Both the position numbers and the translations under genes were made by a program. Of a stretch of DNA of 64,000 nt, positions 1-10,912 are shown piece after piece. A model generated the notes under the pieces. The model was not told the DNA's origin. It saw only the letters and a list, made by a program, of their open reading frames with translations, and did not search any database. The stretch is from Dactylorhiza incarnata (taxonomy: Eukaryota > Streptophyta > Magnoliopsida > Asparagales > Orchidaceae). The stretch spans positions 1 to 64,000 of the forward strand of contig JAWHQI010000075.1 in NCBI GenBank assembly GCA_033032865.1, written 5' to 3'. Position 1 is the first letter of the stretch; the number at the start of each line of letters is the position of its first letter.

Positions 1-171
1 TCTGAAAGCGTTCGACGAGAGCATCTTTTTCATCGACCGTCGTTCGACAAATGAAATTGCCATAACTGACTCTGCGTTTAAGAGGTTGCAGAGACCACCG
101 TTCGACAAATGATTCAAATTTGTCATTCTTCGTTCGACAAATTTGTGAGAAAAAATAGAAATACTTAATTT
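1..171 (-). repeat. Element A 3' untranslated stretch with GTCGAACG repeats
   Basis: The stretch lies between the end of RNase H and the out-of-window 3' LTR. On the minus strand it holds about four copies of a TTTGTCGAACG-like word within 160 bases (near 10-20, 40-50, 100-110 and 130-140). The same word occurs in the LTR of A (6751-6965) and in its gag-pol spacer (3590-3705). No ORF is supported here. Confidence 0.75.
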
Positions 172-786
172 TTAGCAGATTGAATCTCCATCTATCATTC
201 CTAGTTGATTTATAAAGAAGATGTGCTTCTTTTCATCCAGGGGCTTGGTGAAAATATCAGCTCTTTGCAAATCAGTAGAAATGAATTGTAGGCAAATTTT
301 GTTTTTATCCACATTGTCCCTGAGGAAGTGGTGCCTAATTTCTATGTGTTTAGTCCTACTATGGAGAACTGGATTTTGTGCTATAGATATTGCACTAGTG
401 TTGTCACAAAATATAACTGAATTATTTAAGTTGACACCATAGTCTAGGAGTTGATTTTGTATCCACAATATCTGTGAGCAACAACTGCCAGCAGCTAAGT
501 ATTCAGCTTCATCTGTTGATGTAGACACAGATGTTTGTTTCTTACAAAACCAAGACACAAGCCTATCACCAAGAAACTGACAAGTTCCTGATGTGCTTTT
601 CCTATCTACCCTGCATCCAGCATAATCTGAGTCTGAGAATCCAGTTAATTCAAATTCAGATGTTGTTGGATACCAAAGTCCCAGATTAGGGCAACCCTTT
701 ATATATCTTAAAATTCTTTTTACAAAAGTAAGATGAGATTCTTTAGGATCAACTTGAAACCTAGCACAAATGCATGTAGCAAACAA
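172..786 (-). pseudogene. pol: Element A RNase H domain (C-terminal pol)
   Basis: The translated frame carries the plant copia RNase H signature: SDYAGC (a DxDyAG-type acidic motif), STDEAEY, a WIQNQLLDYG segment, DNTSAI and a closing SRTKHIEIRHHFLRD. This domain degrades the RNA strand of the RNA-DNA hybrid during reverse transcription. The frame is open to its own stop but is offset by one base from the reverse transcriptase frame upstream. The two frames overlap in sense around 787-806, where the conserved TASRPDI segment continues in the new frame, so a one-base indel split the polyprotein. Product identity is firm; function in this copy is lost. Confidence 0.93.
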
Positions 787-806
787 TATATCTGGCCTAC
801 TGGCAG

Positions 807-2230
807 TTAATAGAGTTGAGAGCCAACAATTGCCCTGTACAGTTTCTGATCAACAGGTTTCCCTGATTCATCAGTATTAATAGCAGCATTAGAAGCCATG
901 GGTGTTTTCATAGTAGAAGAATCAGACATTCCAAATCTTTTCACTAATTCCTTAGCATACTTAGATTGAGAGATGAAGATTCCAGATTGGGTTTGCTTCA
1001 CTTGAAGACCAAGGAAGTAAGATAATTCACCCATACTACTCATTTCAAATCTTGATTGCATTAGATTGGAAAATATTTTGCACAAATTTGAATCAGTAGA
1101 TCCAAAGATAATGTCATCTACATATATTTGAACTAGTAGAGTTTGATTTTTATGTACTTTGTAAAATAATGCTTTGTCTACCATGCCTCTACAGAAATTG
1201 TTTTCCAAGAGAAAGTTAGCTAAAGTCTTATACCATGCTCTGGGAGCTTGTTTGAGACCATAGAGAGCTTTATTAAGTTTGAATACATAGGAGGAATGAG
1301 TTGGAGAGATGAAACCTGGTGGTTGTTCCACATAGACTTCTTCTTTGATGTCTCCATTGAGAAAAGCACTTTTCACATCCATTTGATATACCTTAAACTT
1401 CTTGAATACAGCAAAGGCCAAGAAAATCCTTATAGCTTCAAGCCTTGCAACAGGGGCAAATGTCTGATCATAATCTATGCCTTCTTCCTGTGAGTATCCT
1501 TGAGCTACCAATCTTGCTTTATTTCTCACAATATTTCCTTGATCATCAAGCTTGTTCTTGAAGACCCACTTGGTGCCAATAACTGGATGGCCTCTTGGTC
1601 TTGGAACCAAATCCCAAACCTTGTTTCTTTCAAACTGGTTGAGTTCCTCTTGCATTGCAAGAATCCAATTTGGATCTTGTTCTGCATCTTTTATGGTTTG
1701 ATGTTCAACTTGTGATAAAAAGCAAGTATGCATCTGATTTTGGTGTAGTTGATGCCTTGTTTGAACACCTGCTGTGATATTACCAATCACTTGTGAAATT
1801 GGATGATCTTTGACTATGATGTGGTCAGCAGTTGGAGTTGGTTCAGCAGTAGTATCTTCATTGGGAATTTGTTCAGCTATTATATCCTGTGGAGGATGTT
1901 CTGCTGTTGCTTGATTCAGATAATCTACAAGATCTGGATGATCTTCTTCTTCACTATCTTCAAGAGTTTGAGGTAATGGATGCAGTGAATCTCCTATCTG
2001 TAGATTTAGCCCTTTAAGCTCTTCACATAGAGCTGGTACTTGCAAAGTGTTCTTGGTAGAAGAGCTCTTCTCCTTGTAAAACATGTTAGTTTCATCAAAG
2101 GAAACATGCATAGACTCTTCTATTTTAAGAGAGGATTTGTTAAATACTCTATATGCTTTGCTAACTATTGAATATCCTAAGAAGATTCCTTCTTCAGACT
2201 TTGGTTCAAATTTCCTATGATATTTCTTAT
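807..2230 (-). pseudogene. pol: Element A reverse transcriptase (RVT_2) with connection to integrase
   Basis: Domain of the copia polyprotein that copies genomic RNA into DNA. Visible motifs in order are [60 protein letters not shown], the catalytic [10 protein letters not shown] and [15 protein letters not shown]. The uninterrupted frame from the Met at 2111 covers 434 residues. The same frame continues upstream through the usual integrase-RT linker ([15 protein letters not shown]) to about 2230, where a stop replaces a residue of the conserved GCRCF-like segment. The N-terminal 120 residues of the ORF are the variable acidic linker. The domain ends at a frameshift before RNase H. No residue of the active site is missing. 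Confidence 0.95.
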
Positions 2231-2992
2231 CAATGTTATGAACAAATCATCTACATCTAAAAGTTCTAAAATGATCAACTTTGGGTTTCTTCCCTTTAAG
2301 CAATTCATAGGGAGTTTTACCCTTAATTTTGTGTATCAAACTTCTATTCAGAACATAATTTGCTGTGCTGACAGCCTCAGCCCAAAAGGATAGGGCAAGT
2401 TAGCATCTGCAAGCAATGTTCTTGCTGATTCAATTAGAGTTCTATTTTTCCTTTCAACTACCCCATTTTGTTGAGGAGTTCTAGGAGCTGAGAAGCAATG
2501 CCTGATACCTTCCATCTCACAGAATTCTTGCATAAGAAGAGACTCAAACTCAGTGCCATGATCACTTCTGATCAATGCAACTACAGTAGAGTAGTCAATC
2601 TGTATGCTCTTTAGAAAGTCTGTAAGAACTTTAAAGTTATCTAACTTTTCTCTCAAAAAGAACACTCAAGTGAATCTAGAGAAGTCATCCACAATAACTA
2701 GAGTGTAAGACTTCCCCCCTAAGCTCATTATTGCAATAGGTCCAAAAAGGTCCATATGTAGCAAGTATAAGATTCTAGGTGAATCACTTTTAGATAATGA
2801 TTTACAGCTGTTTTTGGTTTGCTTACCTAATTGACATGCCCTACAAAGACCTTCTTTCTTATATGATCCTGATGGTAAGCCTCTAACAAGATTATCTTTA
2901 GCTAATTTAGCAATGGTCCTAAGGTTTACATGTCCTAATCTTTTATTCCATAATTCACTAGATTTGCTTAACTCATTAAATAAACAAATTTT
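2231..2992 (-). pseudogene. pol: Element A integrase (GAG-pre-integrase zinc finger plus rve core)
   Basis: The N-terminal part (about 2992-2800) reads ELWNKRLGHVNLRTIAKLA then CRACQLGK, the HHCC zinc finger of copia integrases. The core follows with HMDLFGPI, VDDFSRFT, RSDHGTEFES and the PRTPQQNGVVERKNRTL block, giving the DD-35-E catalytic set. It joins element DNA to the host chromosome. A TGA at 2666-2668 stands where the relative H has tryptophan (SRFRWVYF), so the core is split into two open pieces. The best uninterrupted part is 2348-2665. Upstream it joins protease, downstream the RT linker. Confidence 0.92.
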
Positions 2993-3568
2993 CTATTTAG
3001 ATGAGTTGAAGTTTACTAAATATATATTTCCTTGTCTAATTCCTGATAGAACAATAACATTATCAGATGATTTAATGATGCATTCTGATTTATTAAATGT
3101 TACCTGATAACCTTCATCACATAACTGACTTATGCTGATGAGGTTGTGCTTTAGACCCTTGACATAGGTTACTTCCTTGAATGTCACTGTTCCAACTTTA
3201 ATTTGACCATAGCCTTTGGTTTGTCTACAGTTGGAGTCTCCAAAGATCACCTTGGGTCCATGTTTTGCCTTGTAGTTGTTCAGGTTGGCCTTGTTCCCTG
3301 TCATATGCTTTGAGCATCCACTGTCCAAGTACCATTTTTGATTTAATCTTGGATGGCTGTGTACCTGCAAAGACAAAAACATAAACTAGTTGTTTTTGAC
3401 CCAGACTACCTTAGGTCCTTTTATGTTACCACAAAATTCAGAGATAAATGTCATTTCAGGCTGATCCTTGTAGCCTTGTGGATGATATCTCCTTGGAGGT
3501 ATAGTCCACTCAGTAAAAGGATTTTTAGTATATTTAGGATTAGAATTCTTAGAGTTTTATGTATAGTG
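2993..3568 (-). pseudogene. pol: Element A aspartic protease
   Basis: The frame 2993-3382 encodes WYLDSGCSKHMTG, the copia retropepsin site with the catalytic Asp in DSG, then GDSNCRQTKGYG and GLKHNLISISQLCD. It cleaves the Gag-Pol polyprotein. The segment just upstream (3383-3568) is in register and ends GPKVVWVKNN then a stop, matching the WVPK-type tail that precedes protease in Sireviruses. That stop separates it from the Met-led 129-residue frame, so gag and protease are no longer one ORF. Confidence 0.92.
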
Positions 3569-4519
3569 CTAGTTCGAGGAATTTGAATAAATTCGTCGAT
3601 TATTGTTCATTTTATAACTATACTGAAAATCTGTTCTCAGTTTTCGTCGAGCCTCGTTCGACAGATTTGAATCCTTTTGTCGAGTGTCGGTCGACGAATT
3701 CTTCTGAATTCTTTTATCCTTAACAAACTTGCTTGAAATGTCTATATTTCTTTCTGCAGCTTCTTTGCTTTTAGCAGAAATGAATTTTATGGGTGTGGAG
3801 AGGATGTTTCTCTTAATCAGAGATGGCTCTCTTGATGAGGCACCCAAGCCCAGTTTGCTATTATTAAATCTAGCATTGACAGTGCTTGTGATGTCCATCA
3901 GCTTGATACTTCTTCCATTGAGGGATTCTTCAAACTTTTTGGCTTCAGATAACTTACTCTCAAGAGTAGTAATGTGTTCTCTGGTGGCAGCCAAATCTTT
4001 CTTAAGATTTCCATTCTCTTCACTTATATTGTTCATTTCAACTAACTTAGTTCTGAGAGAGATTATTTCTTTCTCAGATTTTATTAAGTCTTGGCAAAGA
4101 GTTTTGAAATCATCTTTGAATTCAATAGAAGTGAAATCAAAGTCAGATAATACCTGATCAATATCATCTTCTGTTTCTGAGTCTGATTTCTCTTCATCAG
4201 AATTGTTAGTTGAGGCATTGATTGCCATCATGCAAAAACTTTTTTCTTTTTCATCATCACTGGAGCTGGATGATGATGCTGATTGTGACTCATTGTCTGA
4301 GTCATAAATAACCATTAAGCATTGGCTGTTTTCTTTTGTTTCTTCTTCATCAGAGGAGCAAGATGAAGATTCTGATTCAGATTCTGTTTCACTCCAGGAT
4401 GTTGCTACAAATCCTCTTCCCTTCTTCTTGTGAGAGTGGGAGGAAGATTTGCTGGAGCCCTTCTTTTCTTCCTTTTCTTTTCTTCTTTCCTTCTTGTCCT
4501 TCTTGTGTTGAATATCTGG
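3569..4519 (-). pseudogene. gag: Element A gag C-terminal tail: acidic serine stretch and coiled coil
   Basis: The frame runs on from the zinc knuckle through a Lys-rich patch, a serine/acidic stretch (DNESQSASSSSSSDDEKEK) and about 60 residues of heptad-like coiled coil around EIISLRTKLVEMNN and LAATREHITTLESKLS. The uninterrupted Met-led part is 3569-4315, 248 residues. Coiled coils in this position are a Sirevirus trait thought to mediate Gag assembly. The last 40 codons cover a cluster of GTCGAC/GTCGAAC words (3590-3705), so there the repeat word is part of the coding sequence, as in the matching position of element H. Confidence 0.85.
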
Positions 4520-5431
4520 ACATTCAGGAGCAATGTGTCCTGGTTTCCTGCAGCCAAAACATATGATTTCATTAGAATGATTTTTGTCATACCTTGGCTT
4601 GTCATGACTTCTGGATAGCTATTTTCTGAAGTCTTTCTTAGCCATCTTATAGAATCTTTTGGCTAACAAACTCATAAACTCCTCTTTGTCAGGAGCTTTT
4701 CCTTTATCTTCTGCATCCTTGAAGGCTATGCTTCTTTCCTTCTTGGGTGCTGGGGATGAAGTGGATTCTTCAGTTTCTCTAGTTTTGATGGGCTGCTCAT
4801 AAGATTTGTGCTTGCCCAACAGAGCTTCAGTGGTGATCTCATTGAGAGTTCTGGCTTCTTTGATTGGCCAGATTCTGGAATCCCATTTGCTGGGAAAGCA
4901 CATAAGAATTTTGTCATTAATCTCTGTGAGTGAGATCAATTTGTCCAGAGACTTCAGCTTATTTATTATGAGGCTGAGCCTATTGTACATATCAGCCACA
5001 TTTTCTGATTCTCCCTTCTTGAAGTTCTCATATTGAGAGATCAGGTGAGATCTTCTATATTTTCTTTCATCTGCTGAGCCTGCCACAATGTTGTTGAGAG
5101 ATTCTCAGATTTCTTTTGCTGAGGTGCACTCAACTACTTTCTGGAATATGTCATCTGACATTGTTAGGGCCAGAATGTTCATGGCCTTTGCATCTGCATT
5201 TCTCTGCTTCTTCTGAGCCTCAGTCCACTCAGGAGGTTGAACAGCAGTGTTGTCTGTTATTGCAGCAGTACTAGCTGATGATGTAGGTGTTGGAGGTCCT
5301 GTAAGGATAACATTAAAAATCTCCTCATCAATGGAGTTCATATAAAGCCTAATCCTTGCTTTCCATAGTGCAAACTTATTGAGATTGCTCATAGGAGGTC
5401 TTGTGCTGGAATACTCCTGGTTTTGTGCCAT
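4520..5431 (-). pseudogene. gag: Element A gag (matrix/capsid, UBN2-type) with CCHC knuckle
   Basis: The N-terminal piece (5105-5431) starts MAQNQEYSSTRPPMSNLNKF, followed by the tryptophan-rich LWKARIRLYM segment. The next piece (4619-5086) reads NFKKGESENVADMYNRLSL, LTEINDKILMCFPSKWDSR and LLGKHKSYE, the copia UBN2 capsid-like fold. A CCHC zinc knuckle CFGCRKPGHIAPEC lies at 4520-4561 in the same frame. Two stops break the gene: TGA at 5105-5107, where element H has Trp in KEIWES, and TAG at 4619-4621. The start is the first Met after the leader, 117 bases inside the LTR end. Gag would form the virus-like particle in the cytoplasm. Confidence 0.92.
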
Positions 5432-5533
5432 GAGTTTTAAATAAGATAAAATTCTAGAGAAGGAAACTCTTAGAAAAATTAAGATCTGGTAGATCTTTGT
5501 GATTCAGGTGTTAGCCTGTAAAGAATCAACCTC

Positions 5534-5545
5534 CCTCTGATACCA
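5534..5545 (-). other. Element A primer binding site (initiator tRNA-Met)
   Basis: The minus strand reads TGGTATCAGAGG two bases inside the 5' LTR end. This is the standard plant copia site pairing with the 3' end of initiator tRNA-Met, where minus-strand DNA synthesis starts. Confidence 0.9.
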
Positions 5546-5547
5546 AT

Positions 5548-7105
5548 TGAAAGTGGAGGTCAGATCTTAAATTACTCTAGAGGGGGGGTGAATAGAGTAT
5601 TAAAATTTTTTTAATACGTTTTATAGCGGAAATTAAACTACTGTTTAAGTATATGTGTATTTAGTGTGAGTTATAGAAAACTACAGAAATAATAAAAGAC
5701 ACACAGCACAAGCAGACAGAGATAATCAAGCACAGAAGACACAAGGAGCTATAGTAGTTCCCCAATAAATCTGGGTACGTCTACTCTTCTACTACCCTTG
5801 GTAGGAATCAAATAGGAGGGTTGATAAGGTGCCCAGGCACCAAGGGATTTTTGATAAGGTGTCCACACACCAATAAGCATTTGATCAGGTGCTTAAAAAC
5901 CACGCTAGGATTTTTTTGATATGGTGTCTTTCCACCACTGGGTAAACTTTTGAAGGGAGTATTAACCCTGTACAAGATGAGATAAAAGGTATAGAGTGTT
6001 CTTCTCTGTCAATGATCTGAGAGAAGACAAAAGGTGTTGAAGCAGAAAGCTCCCCCTGTCTGATGAGAGTTGATGGCAGCTTTGTGGACAGAGCTTTCTC
6101 AAAATAGAAGTCTTTGTAGCAGATGATCTGGAAGAAATTAAGCTTCAGATTGTTGTTTCTCTTGAAAGACTTTATCTTACAGCAGATCTAAGAGATTAAG
6201 TCTTGTTCTCAGAATGATGAAGATGCTGCCTTGATGAAGAAGAATGCTGAAAAAGAATAGTATATTTGCTTCTTCTTCTTCTTCTGAAAAACTTCTTTTA
6301 TCCTCCTTGTTCTGTGATCATAGGAGAGAGAAAGTGATGGTGAAGTTTTTCTTTATTTCTCTCACCAAAAACGACTATCTCAGTTCTTGCTATTCTGTCC
6401 AGTTTTCTTCTGATAACTGTATGTATATTTTCAAATTCAAATCTTCTATCTCTTTAAGGAATGTCTTCTTCTGACTTAAATCCTTCTTGGAACCAGGTAG
6501 CCACCCAAAATGATTTTGGCAGGTCCTTTTAATTCCTTTTGTCGAGAAAGATGCCTTTGGCATTAAATGTCAACAGCTATTCTTCTTCTTGGAATAGGAG
6601 GAATATAAGGATATAATAAATGTGAAAGATATCCTTACTTGGCTGCCCGAATACGTCCAAGGAGAAATAAATATATCCGTTATTCTGCTGAGTTGAGTTC
6701 AGAGAACTGACATCCACTGAGAATATAAGTCTGAACATCAGAAAGCAATTTGTCGAGCGCTGGCTAGAATTTGTCGACCGCCGCTAGTCATTGTCGAGCG
6801 CTGGCTTAGAATTTGTCGACCCCTGCTAGTCATTTGTCGAGCACTGGCTTAGAATTTGTCGACCGCTGCTAGTCATTTGTCGAGCGCTGGAGCTGTGAGT
6901 TTCTTCTGTCTGCTGGAAGTAATTTATCGAACGAATCTGGTCATTCGTCGAACACCACTTGCCATGTGTTGAGCTTGAATTTTCCTAAGTTCTGCTAATC
7001 TAATCAGCCTAAAACTTGACCCTATGGCTATACATTGGGGTCAATACAGATCCTAATCAACATATAGTGATCCTAGCCCAAATTAGTAATATGGTTTTTC
7101 CAACA
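5548..7105 (-). repeat. Element A 5' LTR
   Basis: The LTR is about 1558 bases. On the minus strand it starts TGTTGGAAAAACC and ends CACTTTCA, so it has TG...CA ends. It holds the C-run (ATTCACCCCCCCTCTAGAG) near its 3' end that B, C and D share. The left part (5560-6720) is AT-rich with no ORF I support; the right part holds GTCGAC repeats. Its right boundary is set by the start of LTR F sequence at 7106. Confidence 0.85.
6751..6965 (-). repeat. GTCGAGCGC / GTCGACCGC tandem array in LTR A
   Basis: A unit of 41-43 bases starting TGTCGAGCGCTGGCT and holding a second half TTTGTCGACCGCTGCTAG starts at 6751, 6792, 6835 and 6878. Looser copies (TTATCGAACG, TTCGTCGAACACC) follow to 6965. Each unit has two GTCGA cores in near-palindromic context. 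Confidence 0.85.
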
Positions 7106-7509
7106 GCCTTCATGGCAATTGATGCCATGGCCCACCCTCTCCCCAAATTGGCTAACTTAAACCATCAGAGGACTGGGGGATTGTTTTCCCCTGTTCACTT
7201 GAAGGAATCGAGCCTGTTGCTGTGGAGGATGCAATGGCTCCAAGAGCTTCAAGGTCGGCCATGGACAACAAGAGATCGGCAAGGAATCACCACTCCATAC
7301 AGGTCTGGTTCTTCTCCTCTCTCTCTCTGTGGATAGATCCCATCAGGTTGCCTGCAAGGATTGGGGCCAATTGGTCCCCAATCAGGTAGGCCAAGAGCTC
7401 CATTTTTGGAGCTTTAATCCCGCCTCCATACCCCTATTCCGGGCACCTCCGTCGGGCCAACCACCGCAAATCACCGGCCACCACCTCAACGAAGGTGGTG
7501 GTGGCATTG
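7106..7509 (+). mobile_element. LTR F fragment 1 (chromovirus-like Ty3/gypsy LTR)
   Basis: This segment is similar to 52560-52920 inside the 3' LTR of element E, including the CACCACCTCAA..GGTGGTGGTGGC stretch just before the break. It is therefore an inner part of an LTR of the same family. Elements A (left) and G (right) interrupt it. The last five bases, CATTG (7505-7509), are the left target duplication of G. The first 800-900 bases of this LTR should lie left of the window beyond A. Confidence 0.85.
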
Positions 7510-8532
7510 TGATGCGATGATTCGGCAAGTGCACCGGTCGCGCAAGTAATAATAATGGGGAAAATCCCCGAGTGTCGGTCTCTTGAGGAACACAGTAAGG
7601 TGGAGTTAGGTTTCGAGGAAGGACTTGAGATTGAAGTCCTTGAGTCGGATGGAATGAGGAAACGAGGTGATTTGGCTTTTGGAAAATAAAAGAAAACAAC
7701 TATAACTACTCCTATGCAATGCCGCTATGCAGTGCTTCGCTTGGCGGGATGGATGACTACGTAGGCCTTGAACGCGCTACTTCGTAAGGGCGGATGGACG
7801 AGTAGGCAAACAGATCGAACTATGCAGGCCTTGAGCGCGTTGCTTCGTTAGGCGGGATGGAATACACGGGCCGCTATGCCACGCTTCAGTAGGCGGATGG
7901 GCGAGTAAGCTAACGGAATGAGGGTCGCAAGCACCTCTTCGACAAGCACGCCACTAGCAATTGCTAGTGCGGCACCGGACGTGACGGCGGGATGGAGGAT
8001 GGAATGGGGCGCACCTCAAGCACACAAATAAACAAAAAAGGGTATTTCGCATAGACATGAAATAACTTTAAATAGCAAGGTCTATAGTGTTCTTCATCAA
8101 AATACAAAAGATCTAACAATTACAACAATCAATAAGAAGAGAACAAGGAAAGAAATCGACCGAATCCGAAGTCTCGTTGTAGATTCACGGTTGGAATCGC
8201 CGGGTTGTCAATCCGCGTCCAAGCTCGGTCTGCAACTACGTCCGGGGTAGAGAGAGCTGTCACGACTCTCCAATGGACCCGTCTTCTTCGTGTCACGATC
8301 CGGTAGAGGTTGCAAACTTCCTCTTGCTTGATGGTAATGGCGGCTAGGTCTTCCTTTGGAGCTCTTGGATGAAGGAGGAGGCCGAGAGGAAACTCCGCCT
8401 CAAGATTGGCGTGAAGAGCAAGCCCGGAGCACCTCCATATGGTGGGTGACGGTGGAGGGGCGAATCTGGACGGAACCGGGCGGAAAACGGCGGCTGAAAT
8501 TCGGGATCAGACCTAAAATCGCGAGCAGGTCA

Positions 8533-8539
8533 TTTTATA
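8533..8539 (-). promoter_or_regulatory. TATA box in G 3' LTR
   Basis: The minus strand reads CCTATAAAATG in GC-rich surroundings, well placed inside the LTR for pol II. The partner is at 13393-13399. Confidence 0.65.
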
Positions 8540-8554
8540 GGCGCTGGAATAAAC

Positions 8555-8950
8555 AGTGCGCATGGTCATTGGCGCACGACCAGTGGTCGTGCGCACTAGA
8601 ATCCGGTGATCGTGCGCTCTGCCTGGACGGAACCTGCAAAGACAGAAATTATAAAATAACATGTTCGCACGACCAGTGGCGCACGACCGGTGGTCGTGCG
8701 CACTATCGTAGGTGGTCGTGCGCACTGATTGAAACAGAACTCAAGAAATTGATGATAAGCGCGCACGAACAGTGGCGCACGACCGGTGGTCGTGCGCACT
8801 AGCGTAGATGGTCGTGCGCACTGCATCAAATAGAACTCATGAAAAAAGTGTTAAGTGCACACGATCAGTGGCGCACGACCAGTGGTCGTGCGCAATAGAA
8901 CCAGTGATCGTGCGCAGTGTTCCTGCGCAGAATTGCACCGGAAGCACCTG
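8555..8950. repeat. GCGCACGACC palindrome array, G 3' LTR
   Basis: At least four near-perfect palindromes with arms GCGCACGACC(A) and its complement, separated by one to three bases, lie near 8571, 8679, 8775 and 8870. Single arms lie between them. The array sits about 20-400 bases from the TATA box. Confidence 0.9.
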
Positions 8951-9179
8951 CACGACTCCTGTTCTAGCGTACAACCACGAATCCAGCTACTGAAAGTGGC
9001 ACCTAACAGTGCATGAAAACTACTAATGAAGATAAACATAAAAACACACCAAAATGGGCCTAGAAGTGCACATAGCAAGTGATAACAAATATAAGCTAAA
9101 ACAAGGCTAAAGTGCAGTGGAATGACTAGATAAACGGCCCAGATGAGTCCATATATGTGTATATAATCGGGACTCATCA

Positions 9180-9193
9180 CACCCCCAGACTTA
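9180..9193 (-). other. Element G polypurine tract
   Basis: The minus strand reads AAGTCTGGGGGTG directly before the 3' LTR start TGATGAGTC. This is the expected primer for plus-strand DNA. Two more copies of the same core (AGTCTGGGGG) lie upstream at about 9709-9718 and 10600-10608. Confidence 0.85.
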
Positions 9194-10912
9194 CCTGTTT
9201 GCGCGTCCCGAGCAAACAAATTCTAAGCGAACGGGGAAAGAAAAGTAGATGGCTAAAACTACAATATAGAGTATCATGCGAAGTCGCATACTCACGTGCA
9301 TAAGAAGAATAGTAGAGAAGATTTCTGATTATATAAACAGTCTATATATTTCTAAAAGAGTAAAAGCATATTACAACTACTCAAAATGGTGAACTACGGT
9401 GAATCGTTCGGTCATGCATACGAAGAAAGTAAACGAAACGCTGAGATGAGCATTGCTCAAGATTGGGACGCCGGACAAACTCCACCGAAATCCATCGGTG
9501 TCGGTGACCATAGGCTTGCCCGGTCACATTCTCTCAACGGCACTGGTTTGACTCAAATGCGTGAATCAATAGGACTTTAGGTTTTAAATGAGGCTTGGGT
9601 TTAGGTGAGGAAAAACAAAGATAAAAACGATGGCTAAAGCACTAAACCCAAATGAGCTAATGCAGGAAACTATCCTCATTCACCACACAAACATGCGGGT
9701 ACACAACACCCCCAGACTTGGACTTAACAGCATGGGTGCGTGCACCGCCTACTCCCAAACATAAATCTATACATAAAGATTTTCAAGTAAACATTCCTTC
9801 TCCTTTCTTTTTAACTTCTTTTCTTTTTCTCATTTTTTTTTCTTTTCTTATCATTTTCAGCAAATAAACAAAAGGACACATCCACATCTTCACAAACATA
9901 TTACCACATCAACAACCCAACTCATGAAAATAATAAACAGCTAAAGCTCAGATTTGGGTGTGCGACTAGGATTGGCTTTTGGGCTTTGGTGAAATAAAAG
10001 TGGGGCTGAATCAAAGAACGGGTAGGCACAACTGGGCTAGCGAGGATATAGCGGTAGGGATAGGCACAAAGGCTCAACCGGGCCAAAATGATGGCCTATA
10101 TCACATTCACACAATTGACTAACCGTATACCCATGCTTCAAGAATCGCTTGGGGCAAGTTCTAGCCACTGAGAAAGATTCTCCTTTCTCCCGACTCAAGC
10201 AATACGAGTCTAGCGATCGTTTACACACATCCCTACGCTACCGTTTGATTCACACCGGATTCACCATTTGAGTAGAGTAAACAACATTTACACTAATAGA
10301 GAAAAATATAAAACCATAGTATAAAAAGAAGTCTACTCTACACAAATTTCTATGCAACCGAGCACTCGACTAGGAGCACTACGGGAGTCAACATTTTACT
10401 CTGCTACATAGTCCTAAATCATCACCTAGACTTTCCCACATAAGCAGAAGAATTAAATTCACTACAGAGCATGCATACAGGCGAGTACGTGCTCAAGTGG
10501 GTGATGTGGTGTGCAATGAAAATAAACAAAACATTTTAAATGAAATCTTCTAGCATGCAGTGCAATAGTGCACGTGAGCGGGTAAACAAAACTACTCTCC
10601 CCCAGACTTAAACTAAACAATCCACAGAATATATGACATGAAAATCAGAAAAAGCTAGGGAAAGAGAGTACCCAGTGCTCAGAAATGAGCACACCAGAAG
10701 ATTGGCGTTTAAACCACGACTAAGCTGCAGCATCCGCCATCCAGAAGAAGTACCTGCAGGGGTCAGCTCCGCAAAACAAAAGAAACAGAAAAAGATAAAC
10801 TACAATACTACAGCTAACTAAACAGGATTGAATAAAATAAAATGCATGAAAAGTAAGATAACTACTGGGGTTATTGTCATCCCAGCACGACTTATTCAGA
10901 TTTTGTACAGTT
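9194..10912 (-). other. Element G 3' noncoding region with two extra polypurine tracts and an imperfect inverted repeat
   Basis: No convincing ORF is present. Extra AGTCTGGGGG tracts lie near 9709 and 10600. The plus-strand stretch 9370-9560 resembles the minus-strand reading of 10290-10100 (shared landmarks: CTACTCAAA(A)TGGTGAA, GTAAACGA, TTGCTYRAG), giving a long imperfect inverted repeat. A pyrimidine-rich tract (TTTCTTTTT-like) lies at 9795-9850. Confidence 0.6.

Larger units (their letters stand above)
1..7105 (-). mobile_element. Element A: partial Sirevirus-type Ty1/copia retrotransposon
   Basis: Read on the minus strand the order is 5' LTR (7105-5548), primer site, gag, zinc knuckle, coiled-coil spacer, protease, integrase, reverse transcriptase, RNase H. 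This is the Ty1/copia order, and the long coiled-coil gag tail with an acidic serine-rich stretch is typical of Sireviruses. The 3' LTR lies beyond the left edge. The right end abuts LTR F at 7106, so A inserted into F; one flank of the target duplication would be GCCTT (7106-7110), its partner is out of the window. Several nonsense codons and one frameshift show that this copy cannot make its own full polyprotein. Confidence 0.93.
7510..9179 (-). repeat. Element G 3' LTR
   Basis: The repeat is 1670 bases. On the minus strand it begins TGATGAGTCCCG and ends CATCGCATCA. Next to its transcription-start side it has an inverted repeat GATGAGTCC / GGACTCATC (9142-9150 with 9170-9178). A TATA box (TATAAAA on the minus strand) is at 8533-8539. 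It is 14 bases longer than its partner, the gap lying between GCGCACGA repeats near 8762-8785. Confidence 0.95.

Noticed and set aside
3729..4157. 142-codon plus ORF with hydrophobic stretches
   Set aside because: Shadow of the gag coiled coil of A, which has clear family motifs on the minus strand.
8356..8829. ORFs on both strands (148, 70 and 77 codons) in LTR G, with copies at 13216-13653
   Set aside because: They run through the palindrome array; their repeated RTTTGRAP / HDQWSCA peptides are by-products of GCGCACGACC words inside an LTR.
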